The notes beneath the pieces were generated by a model. That model was not told where the DNA came from. It did not search any database and was given only the letters and a program-made list of their open reading frames with translations. DNA of 64,000 nt from Burkholderia sp. BCC0322 (lineage in GTDB: Bacteria; Pseudomonadota; Gammaproteobacteria; Burkholderiales; Burkholderiaceae), in NCBI RefSeq assembly GCF_902833045.1, contig NZ_CADFDU010000016.1:92261-156260 (forward strand). Direction: 5' to 3'. The first letter of the stretch is position 1, and the number at the start of each line of letters is the position of its first letter. Of the stretch, positions 48,921-59,273 are shown piece by piece. Position numbers and translations under genes: made by a program.

Positions 48921-50129
48921 ATGACCACCGTCGAAATCGAAGCGACCGATGATGTCGAACAGGCGCAGGCTTCCCTGTGGGACCTGTTCAAGGTCGTCGC
49001 CAGCATTTCGGCGGTTTCGTGGGGCGGGCTGTCGATGATGGCGCAGCTCGAACGCCACTACGTGGAACGGCTGCGGCGCATCGAGCCCAACGTATTCGGC
49101 GATCTCGTCGCGCTTGCCTGGCTGGTGCCGGGCCCCGTCGGCTGCAACGTTGCGGTGCAGGTCGGCCAGATCCTGCACGGCCGCGTCGGCGCGTGGATCG
49201 CCGGCATCGCCAGCGTGCTGCCGTTCTCCATCCTGATGACGCTGTTCGCGATCTTCTATCGCACGCCGCTCGTGCGCTCGCTGGCCGCGCCGATGCTGAT
49301 CAATCACTTCGGGATGGTGCTCGCCGCGCTGATCGGCGTCACGTGGGCCAAGCAGCTGCGCTCGCTCGCGCGCACGCGGCGCGAACAACTGATCGCCGCA
49401 CTGTCGACGATTCTGCTCGCTTTCGCGCATAATGCGGCCGCTTTCGTCGGGATTCTCTTCGCGGCATTCGCGGCGGGCTGGCTGACGGGACCGCCGCAAC
49501 GCGACGCAGTCGATTTCACGCTGTCGACCCGCGACCGCAACCTGCTCGTGCTGCTCGGCGTGCTCGTCACGCTGTTCGCGGTGCCGCTGCCCGGCGATTA
49601 CCAGGCGACGCTGCTGTGGCCTCGCCTCGCCGGCGCCGGCATGACGCTGTTCGGCGGCGGCTTTTCCGCGCTGCCCGTGCTCAAGACGTTGTTCGTCACG
49701 CCCGCAACGGGCATCTCCGATCACGACTTCACGCTTGCGTTCGCACTGTCCCCTGTCGCGCCGGGACCGCTGCTGAACGTCGTGCCGTTTCTCGGCTACC
49801 TGACCGACGGCTGGGTCGGCGCGCTGCTCGCGACGGCCGCGCTGTTCATTCCGTCGGGGTGCCTCGTCGTGTTTGCGCAGAACCACCTGTTCCGGCTCAA
49901 GCGCCACTCGCGCTTCGAGCACGGGATGCGCCTGCTGCGTGCCGCGACGACGGGCTTTCTCGTCGTCGCCGTCGTGAAGATCCTGTACCGCGAACCAGCC
50001 GACCCCGTTTACTGGCTGACGGGCGCGTTCGCGACGCTATGCTTTGCGCGCTTCAAGGTGCCCGTCTATGCCGTGTACGGCACGGTCGCGGTTGCGTGCG
50101 GCGTGTGGCTGCTGGCCGCCGCGCGCTGA
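48921..50129 (+). CDS. chrA: Chromate transporter family protein
   Basis: 402 aa, long-chain CHR type with two homologous halves. The first half has ISAVSWGGLSMMAQLERHYVERLR and LAWLVPGPVGCNVAVQVGQ; the second has GAGMTLFGGGFSALPVLKTLFV and FALSPVAPGPLLNVVPFLGYL. The paired PGP motifs are the family signature. It exports chromate in characterised members. No chrB regulator is adjacent. ATG 48921 lies within the family start region; the open frame extends upstream to 48858. Confidence 0.88.
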   Translation: MTTVEIEATDDVEQAQASLWDLFKVVASISAVSWGGLSMMAQLERHYVERLRRIEPNVFGDLVALAWLVPGPVGCNVAVQVGQILHGRVGAWIAGIASVLPFSILMTLFAIFYRTPLVRSLAAPMLINHFGMVLAALIGVTWAKQLRSLARTRREQLIAALSTILLAFAHNAAAFVGILFAAFAAGWLTGPPQRDAVDFTLSTRDRNLLVLLGVLVTLFAVPLPGDYQATLLWPRLAGAGMTLFGGGFSALPVLKTLFVTPATGISDHDFTLAFALSPVAPGPLLNVVPFLGYLTDGWVGALLATAALFIPSGCLVVFAQNHLFRLKRHSRFEHGMRLLRAATTGFLVVAVVKILYREPADPVYWLTGAFATLCFARFKVPVYAVYGTVAVACGVWLLAAAR

Positions 50130-50190
50130 CGGGCGACCGCCGCCGCCCCGCCGGGTGCTACCGGCATTCGCCCCTCTCGCCCGTGCGTCT

Positions 50191-50637
50191 TCAACCTGCC
50201 TGCACCGCGACCCGGCGCGCCATCCAGCGGGCGCGCAACGCGTCGTACGCGAGGTTGAAGCAGAACGTGTAAGGCAGGAAGAACAGCACGATGCCGAGGT
50301 CGAGCAGCAGCGCCTCGACGAGGCTCACGTTCAGCCACCACGCGGCTACCGGCACCACCATCGCGACGAGGCCGAGCTCGAACATGACCGCATGCGCGAT
50401 CCGCATGCCGAGCGTGCGCTTCAATCCCGCCCGCCGCTCGAAGCGGTCGAACAGCGTGTTGAACGCCATATTCCACGCCATCGCGATCAGCGACACCATC
50501 ACCGTCAGCACGCCAACGTGCGCCACCGGCATGTCGAGCAGCCACGCGCCGATCGGCGCGCACAGCGCGATCGCAACCAGCTCGAACGTCAGTGCATGCA
50601 GCAGCCGTTCCGTCACCGTTTTGTTGACCTGTTTCAT
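50191..50637 (-). CDS. PACE-family efflux transporter (AceI-like)
   Basis: 148 aa with four helices in two tandem BTP repeats, each about 70 residues (ERLLHALTFELVAIALCAPIGAWLLD ... and MRIAHAVMFELGLVAMVVPVAAWWLN ...). The conserved glutamate in each first helix (FELVA, FELGL) is the proton-coupling residue known from AceI, which exports chlorhexidine and short-chain diamines. A GGAGGGA site precedes the ATG. The gene is divergent from a LysR regulator, the usual PACE arrangement, with a shared operator candidate between them. Confidence 0.92.
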   Translation of the reverse strand: MKQVNKTVTERLLHALTFELVAIALCAPIGAWLLDMPVAHVGVLTVMVSLIAMAWNMAFNTLFDRFERRAGLKRTLGMRIAHAVMFELGLVAMVVPVAAWWLNVSLVEALLLDLGIVLFFLPYTFCFNLAYDALRARWMARRVAVQAG

Positions 50638-50713
50638 GATTCCCTCCGATTCGTGTACTTCACTGATGGCAGCCATTTTGATCGGCGAAACCGTGTGAAT
50701 CCAGTTTGATATC

Positions 50714-50728
50714 ATCGGTTTCACCGAT
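50714..50728. promoter_or_regulatory. LysR-type T-N11-A operator between PACE and LysR genes
   Basis: A perfect palindrome ATCGGT-TTC-ACCGAT (50714-50728) centred 30 bases before the lysR ATG contains the T-N11-A consensus. It lies in the 113-base divergent region, where LysR proteins normally bind to control both genes. Confidence 0.6.
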
Positions 50729-50750
50729 ATATCGCCATCCGGAGCGCCGC

Positions 50751-51635
50751 ATGCGCCATACACCCGAAGCCCTGCTCGCATTCGCCGAAGCCGCCTCGCT
50801 CGGCTCGTTCACGGCCGCTGCGCGCAAGCTCGGCAAGCGCCAGTCGACCGTGTCGGAGGCGATCGCGAACCTCGAGATCGATCTCGGCGTGCAGTTGTTC
50901 GACCGCTCGACGCGCGCGCCGACGCTGACCGACGCCGGGCGCGCACTGTTGCCGCAAGTGCAGCGCGCGCTCGAAGCCGGCGCGGCGATCGACCGCACGG
51001 CCGCGCGGCTGGCGCGTGGCGAAGAAGCACGGCTGACGCTGGTCGTATCGGATACGTACCAGTCGAAGCGCTACGAGGAAACGTTGCTGGCGCTCGAACA
51101 GCGCTTTCCGGCGCTCGAGCTCGAATGCCAGATCGCCGAGCACGACGACGTGCTCGACCTGATCCAGCAGGGGCGCGCGCAGCTCGGGCTGATGGCCGCG
51201 CGGGCGAGCTACCCGGCCGATATCGGCGCGGCGACGATCGCGGAGGAGTCGGAGATCGGGCTGTTCGTCGGCCGCACGCACGCGCTCGCCGCATACGGCG
51301 ATGCCGACGTGCCGCACGCCGCGCTGCGCGACGTGCGCGAACTGCGCCTCAATACCTATGTGAAAACGGAAGGCCGCGGCGCCGACGACCGGATCGTCGT
51401 CGGCACGCAGCACTGGCTGGCGCCGAGCTACCTGATGCTGCTGGAGATGGCCGTGCTGGGATTCGGCTGGGCCGAACTGCCGCGCTGGATGGTCGACCAC
51501 TTTGCGCGCGATCGCCTGTGCGAGCTGTGTGCACGCGGCTGGCCTCGCCGCGTACGGGTCGATGCGGTCTGGTCGCGCAACCGGCCGCTCGGCCCGGTCG
51601 GCTCATGGCTGCTCGATGCGATGCTGGCCGCGTAA
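50751..51635 (+). CDS. LysR-family transcriptional regulator
   Basis: 294 aa. The N-terminal helix-turn-helix (PEALLAFAEAASLGSFTAAARKLGKRQSTVSEAIANLEIDLGVQLFDR) is typical. The effector domain follows (LTLVVSDTYQSKRYEETLLALEQRFPALELEC). ATG 50751 places the palindromic operator upstream; an ATG at 50706 would put it inside the coding region. Divergent placement makes it the probable regulator of the PACE pump. Confidence 0.93.
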   Translation: MRHTPEALLAFAEAASLGSFTAAARKLGKRQSTVSEAIANLEIDLGVQLFDRSTRAPTLTDAGRALLPQVQRALEAGAAIDRTAARLARGEEARLTLVVSDTYQSKRYEETLLALEQRFPALELECQIAEHDDVLDLIQQGRAQLGLMAARASYPADIGAATIAEESEIGLFVGRTHALAAYGDADVPHAALRDVRELRLNTYVKTEGRGADDRIVVGTQHWLAPSYLMLLEMAVLGFGWAELPRWMVDHFARDRLCELCARGWPRRVRVDAVWSRNRPLGPVGSWLLDAMLAA

Positions 51636-51688
51636 CAGCGCTTGCCGGTGCAGCGGCGGCTGCACGCGAGCCGGCCAGCCCCGGTCGA

Positions 51689-52147
51689 TCAGAACCCGCG
51701 CGACAGCACCGCCGCGCCGATCGTGACGACGCCGAGCACGAGGTTCACGAGGACGAGCAAGCGCACCGTATTCACCGCGCGCGCGCCGTCCGGCCACTTC
51801 TGTGCCTGCACGGCACGGCGGATGCGTGGGAACAGCGCGAACCGGATATACCCGAAGATCAGCATCATCACGACGCCGAGCCCGGCCATCGCGTGCAGCG
51901 ACCACGTCGCGTGCGCGCCGCCGAATTCCACGAGCAGGAAGCCGCCGGACAGCAGGATCACGATCACGGAACCCGAAACCCAGTTGAAGAAGCGGCCGAA
52001 CACGCCTTCGATCAGCGGCAACCGAAGCTGCGGCGACAGGTCGGACAGCGCCGGACGCAGGCAGAAGTTGGCGAAGACCATCCCGCCCACCCACACGGCG
52101 ACGGCCAGCAGATGAAGAAACAGCGCGACGGAGACAGCATGGGACAT
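51689..52147 (-). CDS. CopD-like membrane protein
   Basis: 152 aa with four membrane helices. SVALFLHLLAVAVWVGGMVFANFCLRPAL is the CopD/PF05425 opening, with the conserved histidine and WxGG. HAMAGLGVVMMLIFGYIRFALFP and VRLLVLVNLVLGVVTIGAAV complete it. No copC or copper regulator is adjacent, so a copper role is not assured; related stand-alone proteins have no known function. ATG 52147 is chosen over the spurious upstream frame. Confidence 0.82.
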   Translation of the reverse strand: MSHAVSVALFLHLLAVAVWVGGMVFANFCLRPALSDLSPQLRLPLIEGVFGRFFNWVSGSVIVILLSGGFLLVEFGGAHATWSLHAMAGLGVVMMLIFGYIRFALFPRIRRAVQAQKWPDGARAVNTVRLLVLVNLVLGVVTIGAAVLSRGF

Positions 52148-52313
52148 GACGGCGATCCTGTGAGGAGTTGGGTGCGGCGAACGGCCGCGTCGCACGCGGC
52201 TCAAGCGACGTTCGACCGGATTGTCGCTGTACGGTTCAGACCCCAGGCGCGATTTCACAGTATTTTGCAAGTTCCGCGCGACAGCGCCACACTTGCTTAC
52301 CCGAATCGTCCCT

Positions 52314-52358
52314 CCAAAAGGAAAGGCCGCACGTCCGCCGAAGCGGAGGTGCGGCCTT
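52314..52358 (-). terminator. Rho-independent terminator of parC
   Basis: Minus-strand stem AAGGCCGCAC/GTGCGGCCTT extended by TCCGC/GCGGA around a stable TTCG tetraloop (one G-G mismatch), followed by a T-rich run (CTTTCCTTTT). It lies ~40 bases after the parC stop. Confidence 0.75.
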
Positions 52359-52396
52359 CGATCGCGGCCGAGCCGGACGATCGAACGTGCGCAGCG

Positions 52397-54718
52397 TCAG
52401 CCGAGTAGCGGACGCAGTTCGCTGACGACCTTGAGCTTCGTGTCGGGCGCGCGGCCCTTGCGTGCGCGCTTGCCGACGTGCGGCGCCAGCCCAGCATACG
52501 ACAGCGTCTCGTCCATCGCCTTGCCGCCGCGGCCGGTGCCGATCAGCACGACGCCCGCCGGATCGATCGCGAGCGCCTGAACGAGCGTTTCCTTGTCGTC
52601 GAGCGCCATCAGGATCACGCCGCGCCCGCCGCCGGACAGCGTCTTCATCTCGTCCATCCCGAACACGAGCAGGCGGCCGCCGCTCGACAGGCACGCAATC
52701 TGCGTTGCATTCGGCAGCACGGGCATTGGCGCGAGCGGCACCGCGCCTGCGTCGATCGTCATGAATGCCTTACCGGCCTTCACGCGGCTCACCATGTCAC
52801 CGACCTTCGCGAGGAAGCCGAAGCCGTTGCTCGATGCGAGCAGCAGTTGCTGGTCGGCCGGCGCCGCGAAGTAATGCATCAGGTGCGAGCCCGATTCGAG
52901 CTCGATCAGCGACGTGACAGGCACGCCGTCACCACGCCCGCCCGGCAGCACCGACACGTCGACCGAGTACACGCGGCCGCTGCTGCCCCACGCGATCAGG
53001 CGGTCGGGCGTGCGGCACTGGAACGCCGCATACAGATGGTCGCCGGCCTTGAACGTGAAGCCGGCCGGGTCGAGCCCGTGGCCCTTCAATGCACGCACCC
53101 AGCCCTTCTGCGACACGACGACCGTCACCGGTTCGTCGACCACCTTCGCCTCGAACGTCGCGCGCTTTTCCTGCTGGATCAGCGTACGGCGGTCGTCGCC
53201 ATACTGCTTCGCGTCGGCCTCGATCTCCTTGATCATCAGCCGCTTCATCGCGCTTTCGTTCGCGAGCAGTTCCTCGAGCTTCGCCTTTTCGTCGCGCAGC
53301 GCTTCGAGTTCCTTCTCGATCTTGATCTTCTCGAGCCGCGCGAGCTGGCGCAGGCGGATTTCGAGAATGTCTTCCGCCTGCCGTTCGCTGAGGCCGAACG
53401 CGCTCATCAGCGCGGCCTTCGGCTCGTCCGACTCGCGGATGATGCGGATCACCTCGTCGATGTTCAGGAAGACGATCATCCGCCCTTCGAGGATGTGGAT
53501 GCGGTCGTCGACCTTCGCGAGACGATGGCGGCACCGGCGCGTCATCGTCAACTGGCGGAACTTCACCCACTCGTCGAGGATCGTCAGCAGGCCCTTCTGG
53601 CCCGGCCGGCCATCGGCGCCGATCATCACGAGGTTCAGCGTCGCGTTCGATTCGAGGCTCGTATACGCGAGCAGCGTGTTCACGAATTCCGTCTGGTCGA
53701 TCGTGCGCGACTTCGGCTCGAACACGAGCCGCACCGCCGCTTCCTTGCCCGACTCGTCGCGCACTGCGTCGAGCAGGTCGAGCATCGCCTTCTTCGTGTT
53801 GAGCTGCTCGGGCGTGAGCGTCTTCTTGCCGAGCTTGAGCTTCGGGTTCGTCAGCTCCTCGATTTCCTCGAGCACCTTCTGGCCCGACGTGCTCGGCGGC
53901 AGCTCGGTGACGACGAGCTGCCACTGGCCGCGCGCCAGATCCTCGATCTTCCATTTCGCGCGCACCTTCAGGCTACCGCGACCGGTTTCATAGGCCGCCG
54001 CGATTTCCGTGTCGCTCGAGATGATCTGGCCGCCGCCCGGGAAATCCGGGCCGGGAATCAGGTTCATCAGCTCCGCGTGCGTGAGCTTCGGATTGCGGAT
54101 CAGCGCGACCGCCGCCGCCGCGACTTCGCGCAGGTTGTGCGAAGGGATTTCGGTCGCGAGACCGACCGCGATGCCCGACGCGCCGTTCAGCAGCACGAAC
54201 GGCATGCGGCTCGGCAGCGTCTTCGGCTCCTCGAACGAGCCGTCGTAGTTCGGCATGAAGTCGACCGTGCCCTGGTCGATCTCGTCGAGCAGCAGCTTCG
54301 CGATCGGCGTGAGGCGTGCTTCGGTGTATCGCATCGCCGCCGCGCCGTCGCCGTCGCGCGAGCCGAAGTTGCCCTGCCCGTCGATCAGCGGGTAGCGCAG
54401 CGAGAAATCCTGCGCGAGACGCACCAGTGCGTCGTACGCCGACTGGTCGCCGTGCGGGTGGTATTTACCGAGCACGTCGCCGACCACGCGCGCCGACTTC
54501 ACCGGCTTCGCGTCCGGGCCGAGGCCCATTTCGTTCATCGCGTAGAGAATCCGGCGCTGCACCGGCTTCTGGCCGTCGCACACGTCGGGCAGCGCGCGGC
54601 TCTTCACGACGCTGACCGCGTAGCTGAGATACGCCTGCTCCGCGTAGTTGCCGAGCGTCAGCGCTTCGGCGTCCGGTGCATCGGAACCGGCGAAGAGATC
54701 GGAAGTGTTGTCGTCCAT
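52397..54718 (-). CDS. parC: DNA topoisomerase IV subunit A
   Basis: 773 aa. The breakage-reunion domain carries the catalytic tyrosine in [14 protein letters not shown] and the quinolone region [22 protein letters not shown]. The C-terminal beta-pinwheel has blades such as [13 protein letters not shown] and [18 protein letters not shown]. In the quinolone pocket the usual serine after HPHGD is glutamine, and the acidic position four residues on is aspartate. It decatenates chromosomes together with ParE, which lies 69 bases upstream in the same direction. Confidence 0.96.
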   Translation of the reverse strand: MDDNTSDLFAGSDAPDAEALTLGNYAEQAYLSYAVSVVKSRALPDVCDGQKPVQRRILYAMNEMGLGPDAKPVKSARVVGDVLGKYHPHGDQSAYDALVRLAQDFSLRYPLIDGQGNFGSRDGDGAAAMRYTEARLTPIAKLLLDEIDQGTVDFMPNYDGSFEEPKTLPSRMPFVLLNGASGIAVGLATEIPSHNLREVAAAAVALIRNPKLTHAELMNLIPGPDFPGGGQIISSDTEIAAAYETGRGSLKVRAKWKIEDLARGQWQLVVTELPPSTSGQKVLEEIEELTNPKLKLGKKTLTPEQLNTKKAMLDLLDAVRDESGKEAAVRLVFEPKSRTIDQTEFVNTLLAYTSLESNATLNLVMIGADGRPGQKGLLTILDEWVKFRQLTMTRRCRHRLAKVDDRIHILEGRMIVFLNIDEVIRIIRESDEPKAALMSAFGLSERQAEDILEIRLRQLARLEKIKIEKELEALRDEKAKLEELLANESAMKRLMIKEIEADAKQYGDDRRTLIQQEKRATFEAKVVDEPVTVVVSQKGWVRALKGHGLDPAGFTFKAGDHLYAAFQCRTPDRLIAWGSSGRVYSVDVSVLPGGRGDGVPVTSLIELESGSHLMHYFAAPADQQLLLASSNGFGFLAKVGDMVSRVKAGKAFMTIDAGAVPLAPMPVLPNATQIACLSSGGRLLVFGMDEMKTLSGGGRGVILMALDDKETLVQALAIDPAGVVLIGTGRGGKAMDETLSYAGLAPHVGKRARKGRAPDTKLKVVSELRPLLG

Positions 54719-54787
54719 CTGAATTCCGTATTCGTAAGTGGCGTGAGGCCGGGCCGGGTGTCATCCGCGGCCGCGCGGGCGCTCGGC

Positions 54788-56770
54788 TTAGATATCCGCT
54801 TCGACGTCGTTGCCCTTTTCCTCGAGCCAGCCGCGCCGCGCGGCTGCCTCGCCCTTGCCCATCAGCATCGTCATGCGCGCGACGGTCGCCTCGTAGTCGA
54901 GCTCGCCGAGCTTCACCGGCATCAGGCGGCGCGTGTCGGGGTTCATCGTCGTATCCCACAGCTGCTCGGCGCTCATTTCGCCGAGACCCTTGAAGCGGCT
55001 GATGCTCCATTGCGTCTCGCGCACGCCGTCCTTGCGCAGCTTGTCGAGGATCGCTTCGAGTTCGCCGTCGTCGAGCGCATAGAGCTTCTGCGCGGGCTTC
55101 TTGCCGCGCGCGGGCGCATCGACGCGGAACAGCGGCGGACGCGCGACGTACACGTGGCCGCGCTCGATCAGTTGCGGGAAATGCTTGAAGAACAGCGTGA
55201 GCAGCAGCACCTGGATGTGCGAGCCATCGACGTCCGCGTCCGACAGGATGCAGATCTTGCCGTAGCGCAGGTTCGACAGGTCGACGGTGTCGTCCGGGCT
55301 GTGCGGATCGACGCCGATCGCGACCGAGATGTCGTGCACCTCGTTGTTCGCGAACAGGCGGTCGCGCTCGGTTTCCCATGTGTTCAGCACCTTGCCGCGC
55401 AGCGGCAGGATCGCCTGATATTCCTTGTCGCGGCCCATCTTCGCTGAGCCGCCCGCCGAGTCGCCCTCGACGAGGAACAGTTCGTTGCGCGCGATATCTT
55501 CCGTCTCGCAATCGGTCAGCTTGCCGGGCAGCACCGCGACGCCCGAGCTCTTGCGCTTCTCGACCTTCTGGCCCGCACGCGTGCGCGCCTGCGCCTGCTT
55601 GATCACCAGTTCGGCGAGCTTCTTGCCGTGCTCGACGTGCTGGTTCAGCCACAGCTCCAGTGCCGGACGCGAGAACGACGACACGAGCTTCACCGCGTCG
55701 CGGCTGTTCAGGCGTTCCTTGATCTGCCCCTGGAACTGCGGATCGAGCACTTTTGCGGACAGCACGAACGACACGCGCGCAAACACGTCTTCCGCGAGCA
55801 GCTTCACGCCCTTCGGCTGCAGGTTGTGCAGTTCGACGAAGCTTTTGACCGCCTGGTAGAGACCGTCTCGCAGGCCGGATTCGTGTGTGCCGCCGGCCGG
55901 CGTCGGGATCAGGTTCACGTACGACTCACGCACGAGCGAGCCTTCCTCGCTCCATGCGACGACCCACGACGCGCCCTCGCCTTCGGCGAAGGTGTCGTCG
56001 CCCGAACGCGAATCGGCGAAACGCTCGCCTTCGAACAGCGGGATCAGCAGCTCGCTGCCGTTCATTTCGTCGAGCAGGTAGCCGCGCAGGCCGTCCTCAT
56101 ATTTCCACGTCTGGCGCTCGCCGGTCTTCTCGTTGACGAGCACGACCTCGACGCCCGGCAGCAGCACGGCCTTCGAGCGCAGCAGGCGCTGCAGTTCGCC
56201 GAGCGGCAGGTTCGGCGAATCGAAGTACTTCGGATTCGGCCACACCTGCACGCGCGTGCCGGACTTCTTCTCGCCGCGGCCCGCACCTTGCGTCGCGAGC
56301 GGCTTCACCACATCGCCGTCGGCGAAGCCGAGTTCCGCGATCTTGCCGTCGCGCCAGACCGTCACGTCGAGGCGCGTCGCCAGCGCGTTCGTCACCGACA
56401 CGCCGACGCCGTGCAGGCCGCCGGAGAACGTGTAGGCGCCGCCCGCGGCCTTGTCGAACTTGCCGCCCGCGTGCAGGCGCGTGAAGACGATCTCCACGAC
56501 CGGCACGCCCTCTTCCGGGTGCATGCCGAACGGGATGCCGCGGCCGTCGTCCTCGACAGATACCGACTGGTCCGCGTGCAGCGTGACCGTGATCTGCTTG
56601 CCGTAGCCGCCGAGCGCCTCGTCGGACGCGTTGTCGATAACTTCCTGGATGATGTGAAGCGGATTCTCGGTACGGGTGTACATGCCGGGGCGCTGCTTGA
56701 CCGGCTCGAGACCCTTGAGCACCTTGATCGATGCTTCGCTATAGGCCGCGCTGGGTTTCTTCGTTGACAT
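54788..56770 (-). CDS. parE: DNA topoisomerase IV subunit B
   Basis: 660 aa. The GHKL ATPase starts with YSEASIKVLKGLEPVKQRPGMYT, followed by EVIDNASDEALGGYG and VEDDGRGIPFGMHPEE. The transducer and Toprim domains have LVEGDSAGGSAKMGRDKEYQ and SDADVDGSHIQVLLLTLFF. The C-terminus is LKGLGEMSAEQLWDTTMNPDTR. It forms an operon with parC; the ATG at 56770 fits the family start (MSTKKPSAAYSE). Confidence 0.97.
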   Translation of the reverse strand: MSTKKPSAAYSEASIKVLKGLEPVKQRPGMYTRTENPLHIIQEVIDNASDEALGGYGKQITVTLHADQSVSVEDDGRGIPFGMHPEEGVPVVEIVFTRLHAGGKFDKAAGGAYTFSGGLHGVGVSVTNALATRLDVTVWRDGKIAELGFADGDVVKPLATQGAGRGEKKSGTRVQVWPNPKYFDSPNLPLGELQRLLRSKAVLLPGVEVVLVNEKTGERQTWKYEDGLRGYLLDEMNGSELLIPLFEGERFADSRSGDDTFAEGEGASWVVAWSEEGSLVRESYVNLIPTPAGGTHESGLRDGLYQAVKSFVELHNLQPKGVKLLAEDVFARVSFVLSAKVLDPQFQGQIKERLNSRDAVKLVSSFSRPALELWLNQHVEHGKKLAELVIKQAQARTRAGQKVEKRKSSGVAVLPGKLTDCETEDIARNELFLVEGDSAGGSAKMGRDKEYQAILPLRGKVLNTWETERDRLFANNEVHDISVAIGVDPHSPDDTVDLSNLRYGKICILSDADVDGSHIQVLLLTLFFKHFPQLIERGHVYVARPPLFRVDAPARGKKPAQKLYALDDGELEAILDKLRKDGVRETQWSISRFKGLGEMSAEQLWDTTMNPDTRRLMPVKLGELDYEATVARMTMLMGKGEAAARRGWLEEKGNDVEADI

Positions 56771-57012
56771 AGGCGCTGAATTTCGTCATTCATCGGGACG
56801 TTGTCCACACCTCGTGTGGATAACGTCGTGGACAAAACGTTGAGTTCCGTAAAAAAGCGAATCGAAACAACGGTGTGCTTGGACTGCTCCGAAAGCGGGC
56901 GCGCGGCGTGCGCTGCGCTGCCCGGGACGCGCGGTATTTTACTGGTTCCGCGTGGCACGCCAATCGCGGAATCGCGCGCGGCGGCCGCCGGCCGCGCGAC
57001 GCGTCAAGCGTT

Positions 57013-58962
57013 TTACGCGGGCTTGCGCTTCGCCTCGAGCGTTTCCCACCGTTCGAGCGCGGCGAGCAATTCGTCGTCGATCGCCGCGAACCGCTCGGTC
57101 AGGCGCGTGCCTTCCTGCGGATCCTTCGCGAAGATCGAGCCGTCTTCGAGTTGCGCATTGATCGTCTTCTGCTCCTCTTCGAGCGCGGCAATCTTCTCCG
57201 GCAGCGAATCGAGCTCGCGCTGCTCGTTGAACGACAGCTTCACCGTGCGTTGCGCGTTGCGGCCCGCAGCGCTTTTCGCGGCCTCTTCCTTGACGGGCGC
57301 CGCGTCCTTGACCACGCGCTTTGCCGCTTCCTGCTGCGCGAGCTGATCCGCACGCGCACTCTGGATCTGCCAGTCGGTGAAGCCGCCGACATACTCGCGC
57401 CACTTGCCGTCGCCCTCGGCCGCGATCACCGACGTCACGACGTTGTCGAGGAACGCGCGATCGTGGCTGACGAGCAGCACCGTGCCGTCGTAGTCGGCCA
57501 GCAGTTCTTCGAGCAATTCGAGCGTCGGGATGTCGAGGTCGTTGGTCGGTTCGTCGAGCACCAGCACGTTGGCCGGACGCGCGAACAGGCGCGCGAGCAG
57601 CAGCCGGTTGCGCTCGCCGCCCGACAGCGACTTCACCGGCGAACGCGCGCGTTCCGGCGCGAACAGGAAATCGCCGAGATAGCTCATCACGTGCTTGCGC
57701 ACGCCACCGATCTCGACCCATTCGCTGCCGGGGCTGATCGTATCCGCGAGGCTCTTTTCCTGGTCGAGCTGCGCACGCATCTGGTCGAAATACGCGACCT
57801 GCAGGTTCGTGCCGGTGCGCACCGTGCCTTCGTCGGGCTTCAGTTCGCCGAGAATCAGCTTGAGCAGCGTCGTCTTGCCGGCGCCGTTCGGGCCGATGAA
57901 GCCGATCTTGTCGCCGCGCATCACCGTCGTCGAGAAGCGATCGACGACCGTGCGGCCGCCGTAGCGCTTCGTCACGTCGGTCAGCTCCGCGACGATCTTG
58001 CCGGACTTCTCGCCCTGCGCGACGTCGAGCTTCACGTTGCCCTGCGCGTTGCGGCGCTCCGCGCGCTCGTTGCGCATCTGTACGAGCCGCGCGATGCGGC
58101 CGACGCTGCGCGTACGGCGTGCTTCGACGCCCTTGCGGATCCACACTTCCTCCTGCGCGAGCAGCTTGTCGAACTTCTCGTTTTCCACGCGCTCGATTTC
58201 GAGCTGCTGCGCCTTGCGCGTCTGGTACGCGGAGAAATTGCCCGGGTACGACAGCAGCCGGCCGCGATCGAGATCGACGATGCGCGTCGCGACGCGGTCG
58301 AGAAACGCGCGATCGTGCGTGATGAACAGCAGGCCCGCGCGCTGCGCGACGAGCAGCTCTTCCAGCCAGCGGATGCCGTCGAAGTCGAGGTGGTTGGTCG
58401 GTTCGTCGAGCAGCAGCACGTCGGGCTGCAGCACCAGCGCGCGCGCCAGCGCGACGCGCTTCTGCATCCCGCCCGACAGCGCGTCGACCGGCGCGTCGAC
58501 GTCCGCCAGGCCGATCTGCGCGAGCGTCATCGACACGCGCGTGCGCCAGCTCCACGCGTCGTGCGCATCGAGCGACGACTGCAGTGCGTTCATCCGCGCG
58601 AGCAACGCATCGTGCTCGGCGCCTTCGGGGATATCCGCGAGGCGGTGCGCGATCGAATCGTATTCTTCGAGCAGTTCGCGCGTGTGCGCCAGCCCCGATG
58701 CCACTGCGTCGAACACCGTCGCGCCCGGCTCGAATTCAGGCTCCTGCGGCACATAGACGGTCACGAGCTCCTGCTGGCGCGTGACCAGCCCGTCGTCGGG
58801 CTTCGCGAGCCCGGCGACGATCTTCAACAGCGACGACTTGCCCGCGCCGTTGCGGCCGATCAGGCCGACGCGCTCGCCGGCTTCCAGCGAGAAATCCGCG
58901 TGATCGAGCAACGCGACGTGACCGAACGCGAGTTGCGCGCCGGAAATGGAATAGAGCGACAT
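57013..58962 (-). CDS. uup: ABC-F ATPase, Uup type
   Basis: 649 aa with two ABC domains in tandem and no membrane segments. Walker A motifs are GRNGAGKSS and GPNGAGKTT, signatures are LSGGMQKRVALA and LSGGERNRLLLA, and Walker B motifs are LLDEPTNHLD and VLDEPTNDLD. A linker between the domains carries the Arg/Lys-rich P-site tRNA interaction region, and a C-terminal coiled coil after about residue 560 (ERFAAIDDELLAALERWETLEAKRK) marks the Uup branch, linked to ribosomes and to precise transposon excision. ATG 58962 is the family start. Confidence 0.92.
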   Translation of the reverse strand: MSLYSISGAQLAFGHVALLDHADFSLEAGERVGLIGRNGAGKSSLLKIVAGLAKPDDGLVTRQQELVTVYVPQEPEFEPGATVFDAVASGLAHTRELLEEYDSIAHRLADIPEGAEHDALLARMNALQSSLDAHDAWSWRTRVSMTLAQIGLADVDAPVDALSGGMQKRVALARALVLQPDVLLLDEPTNHLDFDGIRWLEELLVAQRAGLLFITHDRAFLDRVATRIVDLDRGRLLSYPGNFSAYQTRKAQQLEIERVENEKFDKLLAQEEVWIRKGVEARRTRSVGRIARLVQMRNERAERRNAQGNVKLDVAQGEKSGKIVAELTDVTKRYGGRTVVDRFSTTVMRGDKIGFIGPNGAGKTTLLKLILGELKPDEGTVRTGTNLQVAYFDQMRAQLDQEKSLADTISPGSEWVEIGGVRKHVMSYLGDFLFAPERARSPVKSLSGGERNRLLLARLFARPANVLVLDEPTNDLDIPTLELLEELLADYDGTVLLVSHDRAFLDNVVTSVIAAEGDGKWREYVGGFTDWQIQSARADQLAQQEAAKRVVKDAAPVKEEAAKSAAGRNAQRTVKLSFNEQRELDSLPEKIAALEEEQKTINAQLEDGSIFAKDPQEGTRLTERFAAIDDELLAALERWETLEAKRKPA

Positions 58963-59273
58963 GGGGAGACGGCGATGAGAGAAATCGGAAGCGCCCATTG
59001 TACCGGTCGCGGGCGACGCCACCGGTATGGCCGGACGGATAAGCCCGGCAAACGGGTCGAGGGGCGGGTTGGAACGCGCCTTCGACGGCTGGCAGGCCGT
59101 GTCCAGCGAAGCGCGTCGATGCGATGCGATCGTACACCGGGTGCGCCCGGCTGCCGGTCGCAGACGCCGGGCGCGGGTTCCGGGCAAAAGGCCCGCGTCG
59201 GCCGGATGCCCAAGGCCGGCCGATCGATCATTCCGCGCCGGACGCCCAAGGCGCCCGTACGCGGCATACGCGC

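Noticed and set aside
52478-55447. 989-aa frame antisense to parC and parE
   Set aside because: Runs through two genes that are unambiguous on the other strand; no motif of its own.
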